From: Mycolicibacterium moriokaense
Lineage (GTDB): Bacteria; Actinomycetota; Actinomycetes; Mycobacteriales; Mycobacteriaceae
Length of the DNA: 64,000 nt
Assembly: GCF_010726085.1 (NCBI RefSeq)
Contig: NZ_AP022560.1
Span: 186,001-250,000, forward strand
Reading direction: 5' to 3'
The position numbers and the translations under genes are program-made. A model generated the notes under the pieces. That model was not told the DNA's origin. It searched no databases and saw nothing but the letters and a program-made list of their open reading frames with translations. The first letter of the stretch is position 1. The number at the start of each line of letters is the position of its first letter. Below, in pieces: positions 34,107-42,053 of the stretch.

Positions 34107-35404
34107 CCTCCGTGGACTAGGTTCCCGGCGACGACTGTTGCTGCCACCATGCCCGCGTCGAGTTCGGCAAGCGCCTCCTCGGCAGGCGCGGTGAGGATGC
34201 ACAGGTCACCGGGCTCGCCCGGTGCGATCCGGCGTGGCGTAGCTGGCGCATCCGGCGCGCCGAAGAACATCCGCAGGGCGTCACGCGCCGCGACGCGTTC
34301 GGCGGCTCCCAGCACTGTGCCGGCGCCGGTGGTGCGAAATACGGCGGCGCGCATCGCCTTCCATGGGTCGTCGTCGCCGAAGGGCATATCGGTGGAGAGC
34401 GCAACGGGCACGCCGGCCGCTTTAAGGCCGGCGACCCGCCACAGTTCGTGATGCTCGGCGGCGGGCACGTCCTCGAGATACTGCTCCCCTCGCTCGGCGA
34501 CGAAGTTGGGCTGGGTGACGACGGTCGCGCCGACGCCGACGAGGTCGGCGATGCTGTCGTCGGGAACCACCGCGGCGTGCTCGATGCGGTCCTTCGGATG
34601 TGGGCCGGCCGATCGCAGTGCGGCCAGCGTGATGACCAGCTGCGCGGCCGTCACACAGTGCACCGCGACCGGTGCGTCTTCGCGATGGCGCTCGGCGACC
34701 CACGCGGTGAGGCCGGACAGGTCGAGATCGGTGTCGTGCAGGATCCGTTTGCCGGGGGCCAGGCAGTGCACACGCTGGTGCAGCTCCCCGCGACGGTGAG
34801 CGTCCATGAGTTTGACGACGTCGCCGACGGTGAGGTCGGGTGTCGCGTCGGTCACCCCCGTGACCCCATAGGCGCTGAGGCGCCTGCTGACCTCGGCGAG
34901 ACCACTCTCGTTGCGCTCCAACGTATCCGACCAACTGTGATCGGCGCTTCGCAGGCGGCCGTCAGGATGATCGGGGAGCCCCACGCGGGCCAGGCCGGCC
35001 GAGTTCAGGGTCCATAACACACCGCTGCGGTGCTGGACTCTGACCGGCACCGCAGGCGACACGTCGTCCAGCACGCTGCGGTCCAGCGGTCCGGCCACCG
35101 CCTCGTGATAGCCGACCGCGCGGATCCACCCGTCGCTGCCGACGTCGGCATTCGCGAGCACCCGGACCAGGTCGGCCCGGGTGTGCACCTCGGCGGGGCC
35201 CACTCGCACAGATGTCAACGCCGCGGCCGCTGAACGGAGATGGACGTGGTGATCGTGCAGACCGGGAATGACGGTCCCGTTGGCCGCGTCGTAGACCTCC
35301 TCGGCCGGCAGCGGTGTCAGCCTGGGCTCGACGGCGACGATTCGTTCTTCGACGCGGATGTCCACAGTGTCGCCGTCGATTAGTGTCGCGCGCTGAATCA
35401 GCAT
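34103..35404 (-). CDS. Amidohydrolase (amidohydrolase-3/YtcJ-like)
   Basis: A 433-residue metal-dependent amidohydrolase. The N-terminal beta sandwich leads into the metal motif GLHDHHVHLRSA (HxH), a later His in PVAVHCVTAAQ and IEHAAVVPDD, and Asp in LSTDMPFGDDD, the usual metal or proton-transfer ligands. Members hydrolyse N-acyl or cyclic amide substrates; the substrate here is unknown. ATG at 35404 overlaps the end of the upstream CoA-transferase gene by 7 bp, so translation is coupled. This gene pair lies between lipW and the hot-dog hydratase, where I recall none in M. tuberculosis. Confidence 0.83.
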   Translation of the reverse strand: MLIQRATLIDGDTVDIRVEERIVAVEPRLTPLPAEEVYDAANGTVIPGLHDHHVHLRSAAAALTSVRVGPAEVHTRADLVRVLANADVGSDGWIRAVGYHEAVAGPLDRSVLDDVSPAVPVRVQHRSGVLWTLNSAGLARVGLPDHPDGRLRSADHSWSDTLERNESGLAEVSRRLSAYGVTGVTDATPDLTVGDVVKLMDAHRRGELHQRVHCLAPGKRILHDTDLDLSGLTAWVAERHREDAPVAVHCVTAAQLVITLAALRSAGPHPKDRIEHAAVVPDDSIADLVGVGATVVTQPNFVAERGEQYLEDVPAAEHHELWRVAGLKAAGVPVALSTDMPFGDDDPWKAMRAAVFRTTGAGTVLGAAERVAARDALRMFFGAPDAPATPRRIAPGEPGDLCILTAPAEEALAELDAGMVAATVVAGNLVHGG

Positions 35405-36513
35405 GGAGCGACGCGCTTCTCGGCGATCAGCTGTTCGACGACGGCGTTGTCTGCGCCGAGCGCGGATGCCGCTGCCGATGGTGGTGGTGTTGCGGTGCAG
35501 TTGATTTCCTCAGCGCGGGGCAGGGCGGAATACGTGGCGGCCACCGCCGCCATCGACATCTCGATGAGCGCGCCGCCGCCGCGGCTCAACGATCGGGCCA
35601 CTTCGACCGCTGCCTCGAGGCCCGTCAACGGGTCGGCGATCGCGTCACCGCAGAATGACCGATCGTCGTCGCTGCCGTGAACCAGGCCTCCCGATACGGC
35701 CGCATCGTCGCCGAACGCCACCCAGTCGGCCCGCTGCCCCTGTGTGCCGTGGCCTGTGATGCGTAGCCAGACTCGACCGTCGCGCGGAGCGATGGACGCC
35801 GGCCCGAGGCCGCGGCGGATCAGCGCCGCCGGACGCGAGGACTCGATCACCACGTCGGCCGTGGCAAGCAGTGCCTGTATCGCCCTCGGATGATCGAAAT
35901 CCACGGCATACGAGAGCTTTCCGGCGTTCATCCAGTCGAAGAAGGCCAGCGGACCCGCGCGGGTGCCGTCGGGGCGGGCTGGGCTTTCGACCTTCACGAC
36001 GGTCGCGCCCGCACGCGCCAGCAGCTGTCCGCATAGCGGCCCCGCCCACATCGCGGAGAGGTCTGCGACCAGAAGGCCCGTCAGATCGCGCTCCGTCGTC
36101 GCCGTCCCGTAGGGCACGATATGCGGTGGGGCTGCAGGAGTTTCGCCGAGCGCGGCCACCGGGAGGCCGAGCAGACGGCCGCGGTCGGTGACATCGGAGG
36201 AGGACCGTTCGGCGACCCAGCTTTCCACCGCCGGCCACGGGTCATCCCCGACGGCCTCGGTTTCGAGCAGCGCGGGCACCGTGTCGACATCGTCGGGACG
36301 CGATAGCGTCAACGCACACCAGCCGTCGCGGCTTCGCATGAGGCGGGACGCTCCACCCGCCGAGATCCGGCCCTGCGGCACGTGTCCAAGTAATCCGGCC
36401 CGGCCCGCGATGATCACGTCGGCGTCGACCGCGGTACCGGTCAGCGCTCGAAAGTCGTTGGCGACGTCGCGGGCCCGCGACAACACGGCGGCGGGGACGA
36501 CCAACGACGTCAC
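35398..36513 (-). CDS. CaiB/BaiF family (class III) CoA-transferase
   Basis: A 371-residue family III CoA-transferase, which moves CoA between carboxylic acids. Recognisable blocks are LLVADLSAMWAGPLCGQLLA and AGATVVKVESPARPDGTR, followed by DVVIESSRPAALIRRGLG and the family's later Asp in GDAIADPLTGLEAA. It is one lobe long, shorter than the typical 400-440 residues. GTG at 36513 is chosen. It lies 13 bp after the hot-dog hydratase on the same strand, then the amidohydrolase, giving a three-gene run likely handling one acid substrate as CoA ester (inference). Confidence 0.83.
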   Translation of the reverse strand: MTSLVVPAAVLSRARDVANDFRALTGTAVDADVIIAGRAGLLGHVPQGRISAGGASRLMRSRDGWCALTLSRPDDVDTVPALLETEAVGDDPWPAVESWVAERSSSDVTDRGRLLGLPVAALGETPAAPPHIVPYGTATTERDLTGLLVADLSAMWAGPLCGQLLARAGATVVKVESPARPDGTRAGPLAFFDWMNAGKLSYAVDFDHPRAIQALLATADVVIESSRPAALIRRGLGPASIAPRDGRVWLRITGHGTQGQRADWVAFGDDAAVSGGLVHGSDDDRSFCGDAIADPLTGLEAAVEVARSLSRGGGALIEMSMAAVAATYSALPRAEEINCTATPPPSAAASALGADNAVVEQLIAEKRVAPC

Positions 36514-36526
36514 ACGCCCATTGTGC

Positions 36527-37528
36527 TCAGAACTGAAGAGCAGTAAAGCGCCAGTCCAATACCTGCCGGTCAGGCTCCCCCACGGCAGACACCACCGACC
36601 GCAACTTCAGCACCCCGCCACGGCCTTCGGGCAGCGGCACCGCGCCCTCGACATGCAACTCGCTGTAGAGGGTGTCACCCTCGTGCACGGGGCCGGTGTG
36701 GTCGCAGGACTGCCAGCCCAGCACGGTGACGAGGTTGGGCAACAGTCGTGTGGCCTGCGCCAGCGCCAGACCGATGGTGTGCCCGCCGTAAACCAACCGC
36801 TGACCGCCACTGCGCCAATCATGGTGCGTAGCAGCGATGTTCAGTGTCAGCCGGGCGAGCTCCGGCGCACTGCTGACGACGTCGGCGGTGCTGTGCAGCA
36901 CCGCGCCCGCGAGACCTGCGTCGAAGTGGGCACCTGGGACCTTGGCACGGTAGGCGTCGGCGTTCCAGTCGGCGGTCGGATCGGGAACCGATGCCTCTTC
37001 GGTGCCGATCGCGGACAGATCGTCGGCGTGCCCCGTCTCGACCGCGTCGTCGCTCAGCGGAAGCATTGCGCAGCGGTGGAAGTCGAGGATCAACCGCCCG
37101 ACGTCGTCGACGGTGGTCATCCGCAGCGCCGCAAGACCCGTCGGGGCGCGGCCCGGCTTCGCCGAGTTCTGCTTCAGCCCGACCACCTCGGTGCGGGTGA
37201 ACAGCGTGTCGCCGATCACCGGGAACCGGTGGAACTTCAGGCCGCGGTAGAACAAGTTGGCCTTGACCCGCTGCGTCACGAGCGTCGACTGGCCGATCGC
37301 CACATCGCACACGAGGGCCGGGTGGGCCAGCGGCGCCGAGGCGCCGGTGACGGCGGCAGCCAGCTCACCGTCGAGGGCGAGGCGCAGTCGATCGCCGAGG
37401 ATCGACTGGTGGACTGCGGCGGCCCCGGCCGTGAGGGTCATCGAGGGTGCCGCGTCAAAGACCTGGCCGACGTGCAGATCGTCGAAATAGGGGCCGCTCA
37501 CGGCAGCCACTCTGGCATTCGGCCGCAC
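36527..37528 (-). CDS. Double hot-dog acyl-CoA hydratase-like protein (Rv0216-like)
   Basis: A 333-residue MaoC-type double hot-dog protein equal in length to Rv0216. The C-terminal hot-dog contains YGGHTIGLALAQATRLLP and DHTGPVHEGDTLYSE. The hydratase-2 Asp/His pair is not in canonical spacing, so activity on enoyl-CoA is uncertain. GTG at 37528 (VRPNARVAAVSGPYFDDL) matches the Rv0216 N-terminus; GTG at 37501 would lose nine residues. Its start codon is only 11 bp from the ATG of fadE3 on the other strand. Confidence 0.85.
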   Translation of the reverse strand: MRPNARVAAVSGPYFDDLHVGQVFDAAPSMTLTAGAAAVHQSILGDRLRLALDGELAAAVTGASAPLAHPALVCDVAIGQSTLVTQRVKANLFYRGLKFHRFPVIGDTLFTRTEVVGLKQNSAKPGRAPTGLAALRMTTVDDVGRLILDFHRCAMLPLSDDAVETGHADDLSAIGTEEASVPDPTADWNADAYRAKVPGAHFDAGLAGAVLHSTADVVSSAPELARLTLNIAATHHDWRSGGQRLVYGGHTIGLALAQATRLLPNLVTVLGWQSCDHTGPVHEGDTLYSELHVEGAVPLPEGRGGVLKLRSVVSAVGEPDRQVLDWRFTALQF

Positions 37529-37532
37529 AAAG

Positions 37533-37558
37533 TGTCAATATGGCCGTACATATGTTGA
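37533..37558. promoter_or_regulatory. Separated inverted half-sites GTCAA ... TTGAC at the fadE3/hydratase divergent start
   Basis: Half-sites GTCAA and TTGAC lie on each side of the fadE3 ATG with 16 bp between. The outer word GTGTCAA recurs in the perfect palindrome upstream of fadD4 (41937-41952). A GntR-type regulator is encoded next door, so both may be its sites. The match is short. Confidence 0.35.
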
Positions 37559-38730
37559 CCGAAGAAGAAACCCTGCTGGTGGACACGGTGCGGGCGTTCA
37601 TCGACCGCGACGTGAAGCCCACGGTGCGCGACGTCGAACACGCCAACGAATACCCCGAGGCGTGGATCGAGCAGATGAAACGCATCGGCATCTACGGCCT
37701 GGCGATTCCCGAGTCCTACGGCGGGACGCCCGTGTCGACGCCGTGCTACGTGGAGGTCACGCAGGAGCTGGCGCGCGGCTGGATGAGCCTGGCCGGCGCG
37801 ATGGGCGGGCACACCGTCGTCGCGAAGCTGCTGACCCTGTTCGGCACCGAGGAGCAGAAGCAGAAATACCTGCCGCCGATGGCGACCGGTGAACTCCGCG
37901 CGACGATGGCGCTCACCGAGCCCGGCGGCGGCTCGGATCTTCAGAACATGTCGACGGTCGCCGCGGTCGACGGTAGCGATCTGGTGATCAACGGGTCGAA
38001 GACGTGGATCAGCAACGCCCGCCGGTCGGGTCTGATCGCTCTGCTCTGCAAGACCGATCCGGCCGCGACGCCGAAGCACAAAGGCATTTCGGTGGTGCTC
38101 GTCGAACAGGGCGAAGCCGTGCCGGGCCTCGAACTCAGCCCCAGCCCGGGGTTGTCGGTGTCGAAGGATCTGCCCAAACTCGGCTACAAGGGAGTCGAGG
38201 CCTGCGAGCTGACCTTCGCCGACTATCGCACGCCCACGACGGCGATACTCGGCGGCGAACCGGGCAAGGGCTTCGCGCACATGATGAAAGGTCTTGAGAC
38301 CGGCCGGATTCAGGTTGCCTCCCGCGCGCTCGGCGTCGCCACGGCGGCATTGGAAGACGCCTTGAAGTATGCGCAGGAGCGGGAGAGTTTCGGCCAGCCG
38401 ATCTGGAAGCACCAGTCCATCGGCAACTACCTGGCCGACATGGCGACCAAGCTCACAGCTGCACGGCAGCTGACTCGGTACGCCGCCGAACGCTATGACA
38501 GTGGTGCACGGGCGGACATGGAAGCCGGGATGGCGAAGCTGTTCGCCTCCGAGGTGGCGATGGAGATCGCGCTGAACGCGGTCCGAATCCACGGCGGCTA
38601 CGGCTATTCCACCGAGTACGACGTCGAGCGCTACTTCCGCGACGCGCCGCTGATGATCGTCGGCGAGGGCACTAACGAGATTCAGCGCAACGTGATCGCC
38701 GCTCAGCTGGTCGCCCGCGGCGGGATCTGA
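37540..38730 (+). CDS. fadE3: Acyl-CoA dehydrogenase FadE3
   Basis: A 396-residue FAD-dependent acyl-CoA dehydrogenase. Visible: TMALTEPGGGSDLQNMST, NGSKTWISNARRSG, and the catalytic Glu in VGEGTNEIQRNVIAAQLV near the C-terminus. Length and position agree with Rv0215c FadE3. ATG at 37540 gives MAVHMLTEEETLL; ATG at 37552 is an alternative. No ribosome site is evident, so translation may be leaderless. It overlaps the gntR gene by 1 bp (TGATG) and shares an 11-bp divergent gap with the hot-dog hydratase. Confidence 0.9.
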   Translation: MAVHMLTEEETLLVDTVRAFIDRDVKPTVRDVEHANEYPEAWIEQMKRIGIYGLAIPESYGGTPVSTPCYVEVTQELARGWMSLAGAMGGHTVVAKLLTLFGTEEQKQKYLPPMATGELRATMALTEPGGGSDLQNMSTVAAVDGSDLVINGSKTWISNARRSGLIALLCKTDPAATPKHKGISVVLVEQGEAVPGLELSPSPGLSVSKDLPKLGYKGVEACELTFADYRTPTTAILGGEPGKGFAHMMKGLETGRIQVASRALGVATAALEDALKYAQERESFGQPIWKHQSIGNYLADMATKLTAARQLTRYAAERYDSGARADMEAGMAKLFASEVAMEIALNAVRIHGGYGYSTEYDVERYFRDAPLMIVGEGTNEIQRNVIAAQLVARGGI

Positions 38731-39455
38731 TGCGCAACGCGCCCGCGTACCAGACGCTGCGCGAACAGCTGCGCGACGACATTGCATCGGGTCGCTACAG
38801 CGACGGTAAGCGGTTGCCCACCGAGTCGGAACTAGTTGAGCAATATGGACTTTCGCGGCAGACGGTGCGGCGCGCGTTTCAGGATCTGGTCGCCGATGGC
38901 ACGGTGTACCGCGTGCCGGGGCGCGGCACCTACGCCAGCGAGACGGGACGGCGGTACCTACGTCAGCTCGGCTCGATCGAAGACCTGATGAGCCTGTCCG
39001 ACGACACGACGATGGAGGTGCTCTCCGGGCTGCGCAGACGCGTCGATCTGGACGCCGCCAGCCGACTTCGGCTTGATGACGACATCGTCTACTCCGTGGT
39101 GTTCCGTCGGCTGCACGACGGCGTCCCGTTCGTGATGACGACCGTGCACCTCGCGCCGGCCGTCGCACAGGCCGTGCTGTCGTCGCCGGAACTGCAGGAC
39201 GGTGCGGTCGGCACGCAGACCGTGATCGGCGTGCTCGAGCCACACCTGGAGTCGCCGATTGCCGAAGCGGCACAGTCGATTACGGTCACCCCCGCCGACA
39301 GTGCGGTTGGGAGGGCGGTGTCATGCGAACCCGGTCACCCGATGCTGAGAGTGGACCGGCTCTACACCGACACCACGGGACAGCCCGTCGAGCTGTCGGT
39401 CAGCCATTTTCTTCCGGAGCAGTACACCTACCGAGTAACGCTGCGCCGCAACTAA
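38730..39455 (+). CDS. GntR-family regulator with UTRA ligand domain (HutC subfamily)
   Basis: A 241-residue regulator. The winged helix-turn-helix is TESELVEQYGLSRQTVRRAF (about residues 30-49), preceded by the GntR block YQTLREQLRDDIASGRYSDG. The C-terminal UTRA domain (about 90-235) ends with MLRVDRLYTDTTGQPVELS. It is translationally coupled to fadE3 (TGATG), so it probably controls this operon and perhaps the divergent hydratase and fadD4, where related palindromes lie (37532-37556 and 41937-41952). The ligand is likely an acyl or CoA-type metabolite (inference). Confidence 0.87.
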   Translation: MRNAPAYQTLREQLRDDIASGRYSDGKRLPTESELVEQYGLSRQTVRRAFQDLVADGTVYRVPGRGTYASETGRRYLRQLGSIEDLMSLSDDTTMEVLSGLRRRVDLDAASRLRLDDDIVYSVVFRRLHDGVPFVMTTVHLAPAVAQAVLSSPELQDGAVGTQTVIGVLEPHLESPIAEAAQSITVTPADSAVGRAVSCEPGHPMLRVDRLYTDTTGQPVELSVSHFLPEQYTYRVTLRRN

Positions 39456-39461
39456 ATTAGC

Positions 39462-39510
39462 GATTTCGGCGTGCTTAGTCTCGCTCAGGGTGACCCAGCA
39501 CGCCGAAATC
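39462..39510. terminator. Bidirectional hairpin between gntR and the enoyl-CoA hydratase
   Basis: Perfect 14-bp arms GATTTCGGCGTGCT (39462-39475) and AGCACGCCGAAATC (39497-39510) with a 21-nt loop. It overlaps the stop codon of the minus-strand gene and follows the gntR stop by 6 bp, as expected for a shared terminator of convergent genes. Confidence 0.65.
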
Positions 39511-40396
39511 ACAAAATTTCGTCGACCAGGCCCCATCGCAGCGCCGTCTGCGGGTCGATCGTCTTACCGCTCAGCACCAGATAGGCGGTGCGCCAACGAC
39601 CGATGCGCCGGGTGACGCTGACGGTGCCGCCCGCGCCGGGAATCAAACCGAGAGCCAACTCCGGGAGGCCGAAGACGGCGTCCGGGCGCGATTGCACCCG
39701 ACCGCAGAAGGCGGCCATCTCCAGTCCGCTGCCAAGCACCTGACCGTGGACCTCCGCGCGGCAGCGCGGGCCCAGTCGAGCGGTCAGCTCGTCGAGCACC
39801 AACGCGGGGCTGTGCCGGGTGCGGGCCAGATGAGCGCTGGCCGGGTCGGCGAAGGTGCCGAACTCGGCCAGGTCACCGCCGCTGCAGAACGAGGGGCCGT
39901 TGCCGGACAACACGACATCGGTCACCGACGTATCCAGCCGCGCAACCTCGAGCGCTTCAAGCAGAGCCGCACGCGCGTCCGTCGAGAACGCGTTGTGCCG
40001 CTGCGCCCGGTTGAACCGCACGTAGAGGGTGTCACCGACGCGCTCGGCCTGCACCGGATCCGGGATGTCCATCGGCCGCGCGGGTCCGCGCTCCTCGAGC
40101 CAGCGAGCGAACTCCGGCCCCGACTGCAGCGTCGAATAGGCCAGCGATTCCGTGATGACGCCTGCGAACGCGGGCGCGTCGACATCGAGGGCGCGCAGCA
40201 CATCGGCGCAGACCGCCGCGGAGATCGGCCACCGCTGGCACCGCGCCTCGAGCTCGTCGAGGGCGTCGGACACCGACGGCACGGTCACGACGCGGCGGTC
40301 GTCGCTGTCCCCCTCGGTGAGCGTGAAAAGCGCGTCGTCGGAGGCAGATCCGATGGCGACGACCACGCCCGCGGTGAGTTCGGCGACTTGCGTCAC
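39509..40396 (-). CDS. Enoyl-CoA hydratase/isomerase family protein
   Basis: A 295-residue crotonase-superfamily protein. The first 110 residues are poorly conserved; the crotonase core starts at FNRAQRHNAFSTDARAAL and includes the oxyanion block GNGPSFCSGGDLAEFG and VFGLPELALGLIPGAGGT. A longer frame to 40513 exists, but GTG at 40396 overlaps the fadD4 stop by 4 bp, marking translational coupling. It is shorter than hydratases with a hydrolase tail and is likely a hydratase or isomerase working with FadD4. Confidence 0.8.
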   Translation of the reverse strand: MTQVAELTAGVVVAIGSASDDALFTLTEGDSDDRRVVTVPSVSDALDELEARCQRWPISAAVCADVLRALDVDAPAFAGVITESLAYSTLQSGPEFARWLEERGPARPMDIPDPVQAERVGDTLYVRFNRAQRHNAFSTDARAALLEALEVARLDTSVTDVVLSGNGPSFCSGGDLAEFGTFADPASAHLARTRHSPALVLDELTARLGPRCRAEVHGQVLGSGLEMAAFCGRVQSRPDAVFGLPELALGLIPGAGGTVSVTRRIGRWRTAYLVLSGKTIDPQTALRWGLVDEIL

Positions 40397-41913
40397 GAGT
40401 ACTTCTTTATCAGCTCCTGCTTGAACATCTTGCCGGTTTCGGTTCGCGGCATCTGCGCCTCGAAGGAGATCGACTTCGGGCACTTGTAGTGCGCCAGCCG
40501 GTCTCGCAGCCACGCCAGGAGTTCCTCGCTGAACTCCTCAGTGGCATCGGCGGGATCGACGGTCTGGACGACACCCTTGACGCGCTGGCCCATCTCGTCG
40601 TCGGGAATGCCGAACACGGCGGCATCGAGCACCTTCGGGTGGGTGATCAACATGTTCTCCGCCTCCTGCGGATAGATGTTGACGCCGCCGGAGATGATCA
40701 TGTGGTGCTTGCGGTCGGTGAGGAACAGATAACCGTCCTCGTCGAGATAACCGACGTCACCGACCGTCACCCAGCCATGCTTGTCGCGTGAGGCGGCGGT
40801 CTTCTCCGGATCCTTGTGGTAGACGAAGGGCACGACACCCAGGTCGAAGTAGATCTGCCCGGCCTCGCCTGCCGGCAGTTCGTTGCTGTCGTCGTCGAGC
40901 ACGTGCGCCACACCGAGCAACGGTTTGCCAACAGAGCCAGGCCGTTTCAGCCATTCCTCGGCGCTGATGAATGTGATGCCCGCACCCTCCGACGACGAGT
41001 AATACTCATCGACGACCGGACCCCACCAGTCGATCATCTGCTTCTTGATGTCGACCGGGCACGGCGCCGCCGCATGCACGACCCGGTTCAGGCTGGACAC
41101 GTCGTACGAATCACGCAGTTCCTGAGGCAGTTTCAGCATCCGCACGAACATCGCCGGCACGAACTGCCCGCTGGTCACCTTGTAGCGCTGGATTGCGTCC
41201 AGGGCGGATTCGGGCTCGAACTTGGACATGATCACCGTCGTCACACCCATCGCCTGGGCGCTCATCGACCAGAGGCACGGTGCGGTGTGGTAGAGCGGCG
41301 CGGGGCTCAGATAGACAGAGTTCGAGTCCATCCGAATCGCCATCAGCAACGCGGAGAGGATGTTCGGGTTATCGGCGGGTTTGACATGCGGGAGCTCGCG
41401 ACGAATTCCCTTGGGACGGCCGGTGGTTCCCGACGAGTACTGGAGCAGATCGCCCTCGAGCTCGTCGTCGATGGGTGTACTCGGATACTCCGCTACGCAT
41501 TCGGGGTAACGCTGCCAGCCGTCGAGATCGTCGTCGGCGATCATCAGCAGGTCCGGAAGCACGTCGAGCTCGGCGAGGCCCTCAAGGATCTTGCGGGTCC
41601 CGCGCGATCCGATCACGGCCTTCGCACCGCTGTTGTCGATGATGTAAGCCACCTCGGCGGGGGTGAGGTGGGTGCTGACCACGGTGTAATAGAGACCGCA
41701 GCGGCGGGCCCCCCACATCGCCGCGTGCAGGTGCTCGTTGTTCTCCATGAGGATGGCGACGGTGTCACCCTCGACCAGCCCGGCGTGACGGAAGTGATGG
41801 GCCAACCGATTGGCCCGCTCCTCCAGCTCCTTGAACGTGACGACGGTCCCGGCCGGATGGATGATGACGGCGGGTTTGTCGGGGGTGGCTTCCGCATGCT
41901 CACGAATCTGCAT
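40393..41913 (-). CDS. fadD4: Acyl-CoA synthetase FadD4
   Basis: A 506-residue adenylate-forming ligase activating a fatty or related acid to acyl-CoA. Motifs: YSSGTTGRPKGIRRE (P-loop), DEYYSSSEGAG (A5), GDVGYLDEDGYLFLTDRK (A7/A8), SGGVNIYPQEAE and the C-terminal Lys in PRTETGKMFKQELIKKYS. It matches Rv0214 FadD4 in length class. ATG at 41913 (MQIREHAEATPDKPA) is the natural start. A perfect 16-bp palindrome lies 24 bp upstream of it (41937-41952). It heads a two-gene operon with the enoyl-CoA hydratase. Confidence 0.9.
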   Translation of the reverse strand: MQIREHAEATPDKPAVIIHPAGTVVTFKELEERANRLAHHFRHAGLVEGDTVAILMENNEHLHAAMWGARRCGLYYTVVSTHLTPAEVAYIIDNSGAKAVIGSRGTRKILEGLAELDVLPDLLMIADDDLDGWQRYPECVAEYPSTPIDDELEGDLLQYSSGTTGRPKGIRRELPHVKPADNPNILSALLMAIRMDSNSVYLSPAPLYHTAPCLWSMSAQAMGVTTVIMSKFEPESALDAIQRYKVTSGQFVPAMFVRMLKLPQELRDSYDVSSLNRVVHAAAPCPVDIKKQMIDWWGPVVDEYYSSSEGAGITFISAEEWLKRPGSVGKPLLGVAHVLDDDSNELPAGEAGQIYFDLGVVPFVYHKDPEKTAASRDKHGWVTVGDVGYLDEDGYLFLTDRKHHMIISGGVNIYPQEAENMLITHPKVLDAAVFGIPDDEMGQRVKGVVQTVDPADATEEFSEELLAWLRDRLAHYKCPKSISFEAQMPRTETGKMFKQELIKKYS

Positions 41914-41936
41914 GCGCAGACTCTACGACGCGCGAT

Positions 41937-41952
41937 CTTGACAGGTGTCAAG
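41937..41952. promoter_or_regulatory. Perfect palindrome CTTGACAGGTGTCAAG upstream of fadD4
   Basis: Seven-base inverted arms CTTGACA/TGTCAAG with a 2-bp spacer, 24 bp upstream of the fadD4 ATG. The right half GTGTCAA recurs at the fadE3 start. Position suggests an operator for a regulator of the fadD4 operon, possibly the GntR protein; this is inference. Confidence 0.5.
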
Positions 41953-41980
41953 TGGGTCTAATTTGCCCCGGCACCCCCGC

Positions 41981-42036
41981 GAGCAGACGCGAACACCCCC
42001 GAAATCACTCCATTTCGGGGGTGTTCGCGTCTGCTC
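41981..42036. terminator. Perfect 25-bp stem hairpin downstream of pckG
   Basis: The arms at 41981-42005 and 42012-42036 are exactly complementary over 25 bp with a 6-nt loop (CACTCC). It lies 17 bp after the pckG stop on the minus strand and before the fadD4 promoter region, as expected for an intrinsic-type terminator. Sequence words (GACGCGAAC, GCGTCTGCTC) are shared with 27527-27589, so this is one copy of a dispersed hairpin family. Confidence 0.8.
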
Positions 42037-42053
42037 ACGGAAAGAAGGGTGCG

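Noticed and set aside
37498..39273. 591-residue minus-strand frame opposite fadE3 and gntR
   Set aside because: Composition is that of a high-GC antisense frame; it spans two clear genes on the plus strand.
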